Shown: positions 5,162 to 5,571 of the stretch, piece after piece
Layout: the number at the start of each line of letters is the position of its first letter
Position numbering within the stretch: the first letter of the stretch is position 1
Source of the DNA: an uncultured Ruminococcus sp.
GTDB taxonomy: Bacteria > Bacillota > Clostridia > Oscillospirales > CAG-272
DNA: 5,571 nucleotides
NCBI GenBank assembly: GCA_902778205.1
Contig: CACYWX010000237.1
Location: 1-5,571, forward strand
Direction: 5' to 3'
Program-made: the position numbers and the translations under genes
The notes under the pieces: model-generated
The model's database searches: none
What the model was told of the DNA's origin: nothing
Seen by the model: only the letters and a program-made list of their open reading frames with translations

Positions 5162-5571
5162 TTATTTCTCCCAGTTCTTCATGGCCTGGGCGCGGACCTT
5201 GATGGGCAGGCCGTAGAGGTTGATGAAGCCCGCGGCGTCCGCCTGGTTGTAGTCGTCGTCCTCGCCGAAGGAGGCGGTCTGCTCGTTGTAGAGGGAATAC
5301 GGGGAGGTGACGCCTGCGCCGATGAGGTTGCCCTTGTAGAGCTTCAGCTTCACGTCGCCGGTGACGGTCTTCTGGGTCTCGTCCACGAAGGCGCACAGAG
5401 CGTCCTTCAGAGGCGTGAACCACTGTCCGTTGTAGACCAGCTCGGCCAGCTTGTCGGACACGCTCCGCTTGAAGTGGGAGGTCTCCTTGTCCAGGGTGAT
5501 GGTCTCGAGATAATCGTGGGCGCGGTAGAGGATCGTGCCGGCGGGAGTCTCGTAGACGCCGCGGCTCTTCA
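5162..5571 (-). CDS. argG: Argininosuccinate synthase, C-terminal part (runs off the window)
   Basis: Partial gene; only the last 135 residues plus stop lie in the window, about a third of a normal ArgG of around 400 residues. The enzyme joins citrulline and aspartate using ATP to give argininosuccinate, which ArgH next to it cleaves. Reading in from the edge, the frame begins KSRGVYETPAGTILYRAHDY, the conserved ArgG segment containing GVYETP and GTIL. It continues with ETITLDKE, LVYNGQWFTPLKDAL, and VKLKLYKGN, SPYSLY, YNQADAAGFINLYGLP near the C-terminus, ending in NWEK and TAA at 5162-5164. A GTG at 5459-5461 is internal, not a start, since the frame stays open and homologous to the edge. 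The two bases at the edge are compatible with a Met codon (MKSRGVYETP is usual). Gene order argG-argH on one strand is the common biosynthetic arrangement. Confidence 0.97.
   Translation of the reverse strand, partial: KSRGVYETPAGTILYRAHDYLETITLDKETSHFKRSVSDKLAELVYNGQWFTPLKDALCAFVDETQKTVTGDVKLKLYKGNLIGAGVTSPYSLYNEQTASFGEDDDYNQADAAGFINLYGLPIKVRAQAMKNWEK

Noticed and set aside
5162..5461. A separate 99-residue gene starting at GTG 5461
   Set aside because: The same frame continues open to the window edge and matches the ArgG C-terminal region, so this GTG is an internal valine codon.
1..5571. CRISPR arrays, tRNA/rRNA genes, insertion sequences, riboswitches
   Set aside because: No spaced direct repeats, no cloverleaf or rRNA-like stretch, no transposase frame and no recognisable riboswitch core were seen on either strand.

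Overview
The window reads as a chromosomal segment of an uncultured or gut/rumen-type anaerobic Firmicute (Clostridia-like). The evidence is AGGAG-type ribosome binding sites before the start codons, a Firmicutes-style argG-argH pair, a lipoprotein-anchored NlpC/P60 cell-wall peptidase, and short intrinsic terminators with U-tracts. The clade is inferred from protein flavour and cannot be proven here. All five supported genes lie on the minus strand, so transcription runs from high to low coordinates. Most of the window is GC-rich: three sampled 60-base lines total about 67% GC. The last gene on the low-coordinate side is about 38% GC over three sampled lines.

Layout in transcription order: (1) the C-terminal 135 residues of argininosuccinate synthase, argG, enter at the right edge (5162-5571). 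(2) A 105-base gap holds a strong hairpin plus U-tract. (3) argininosuccinate lyase, argH, is complete (3674-5056). ArgG and ArgH are the last two steps of arginine biosynthesis (citrulline + aspartate -> argininosuccinate -> arginine + fumarate). (4) A 133-base gap contains a near-consensus sigma-70 promoter and a 5'-leader hairpin. (5) A 475-residue lipoprotein follows, with SH3-like domains and a C-terminal NlpC/P60 peptidase (2113-3540), probably a peptidoglycan stem-peptide endopeptidase outside the membrane. (6) A second hairpin with a U-tract comes next. (7) A 433-residue alkaline-phosphatase-superfamily phosphodiesterase of the nucleotide pyrophosphatase (NPP) type has no signal peptide (742-2043). 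(8) A terminator follows at 701-738.

At the left edge is an AT-rich orphan of 180 residues carrying an HExxH zincin motif (46-588). It is separated by the terminator and by a sharp change in base composition, which suggests a separately acquired gene. Positions 1-45 hold no supportable gene.

Most of this is ordinary housekeeping sequence. The points worth a second look are the AT-rich zincin, the repeated arrangement of an intrinsic-terminator-like hairpin sitting just upstream of a strong RBS (before argH and before the phosphodiesterase) with no room for a separate promoter, and the unexplained pairing of an exported wall peptidase with a leaderless NPP-like enzyme.
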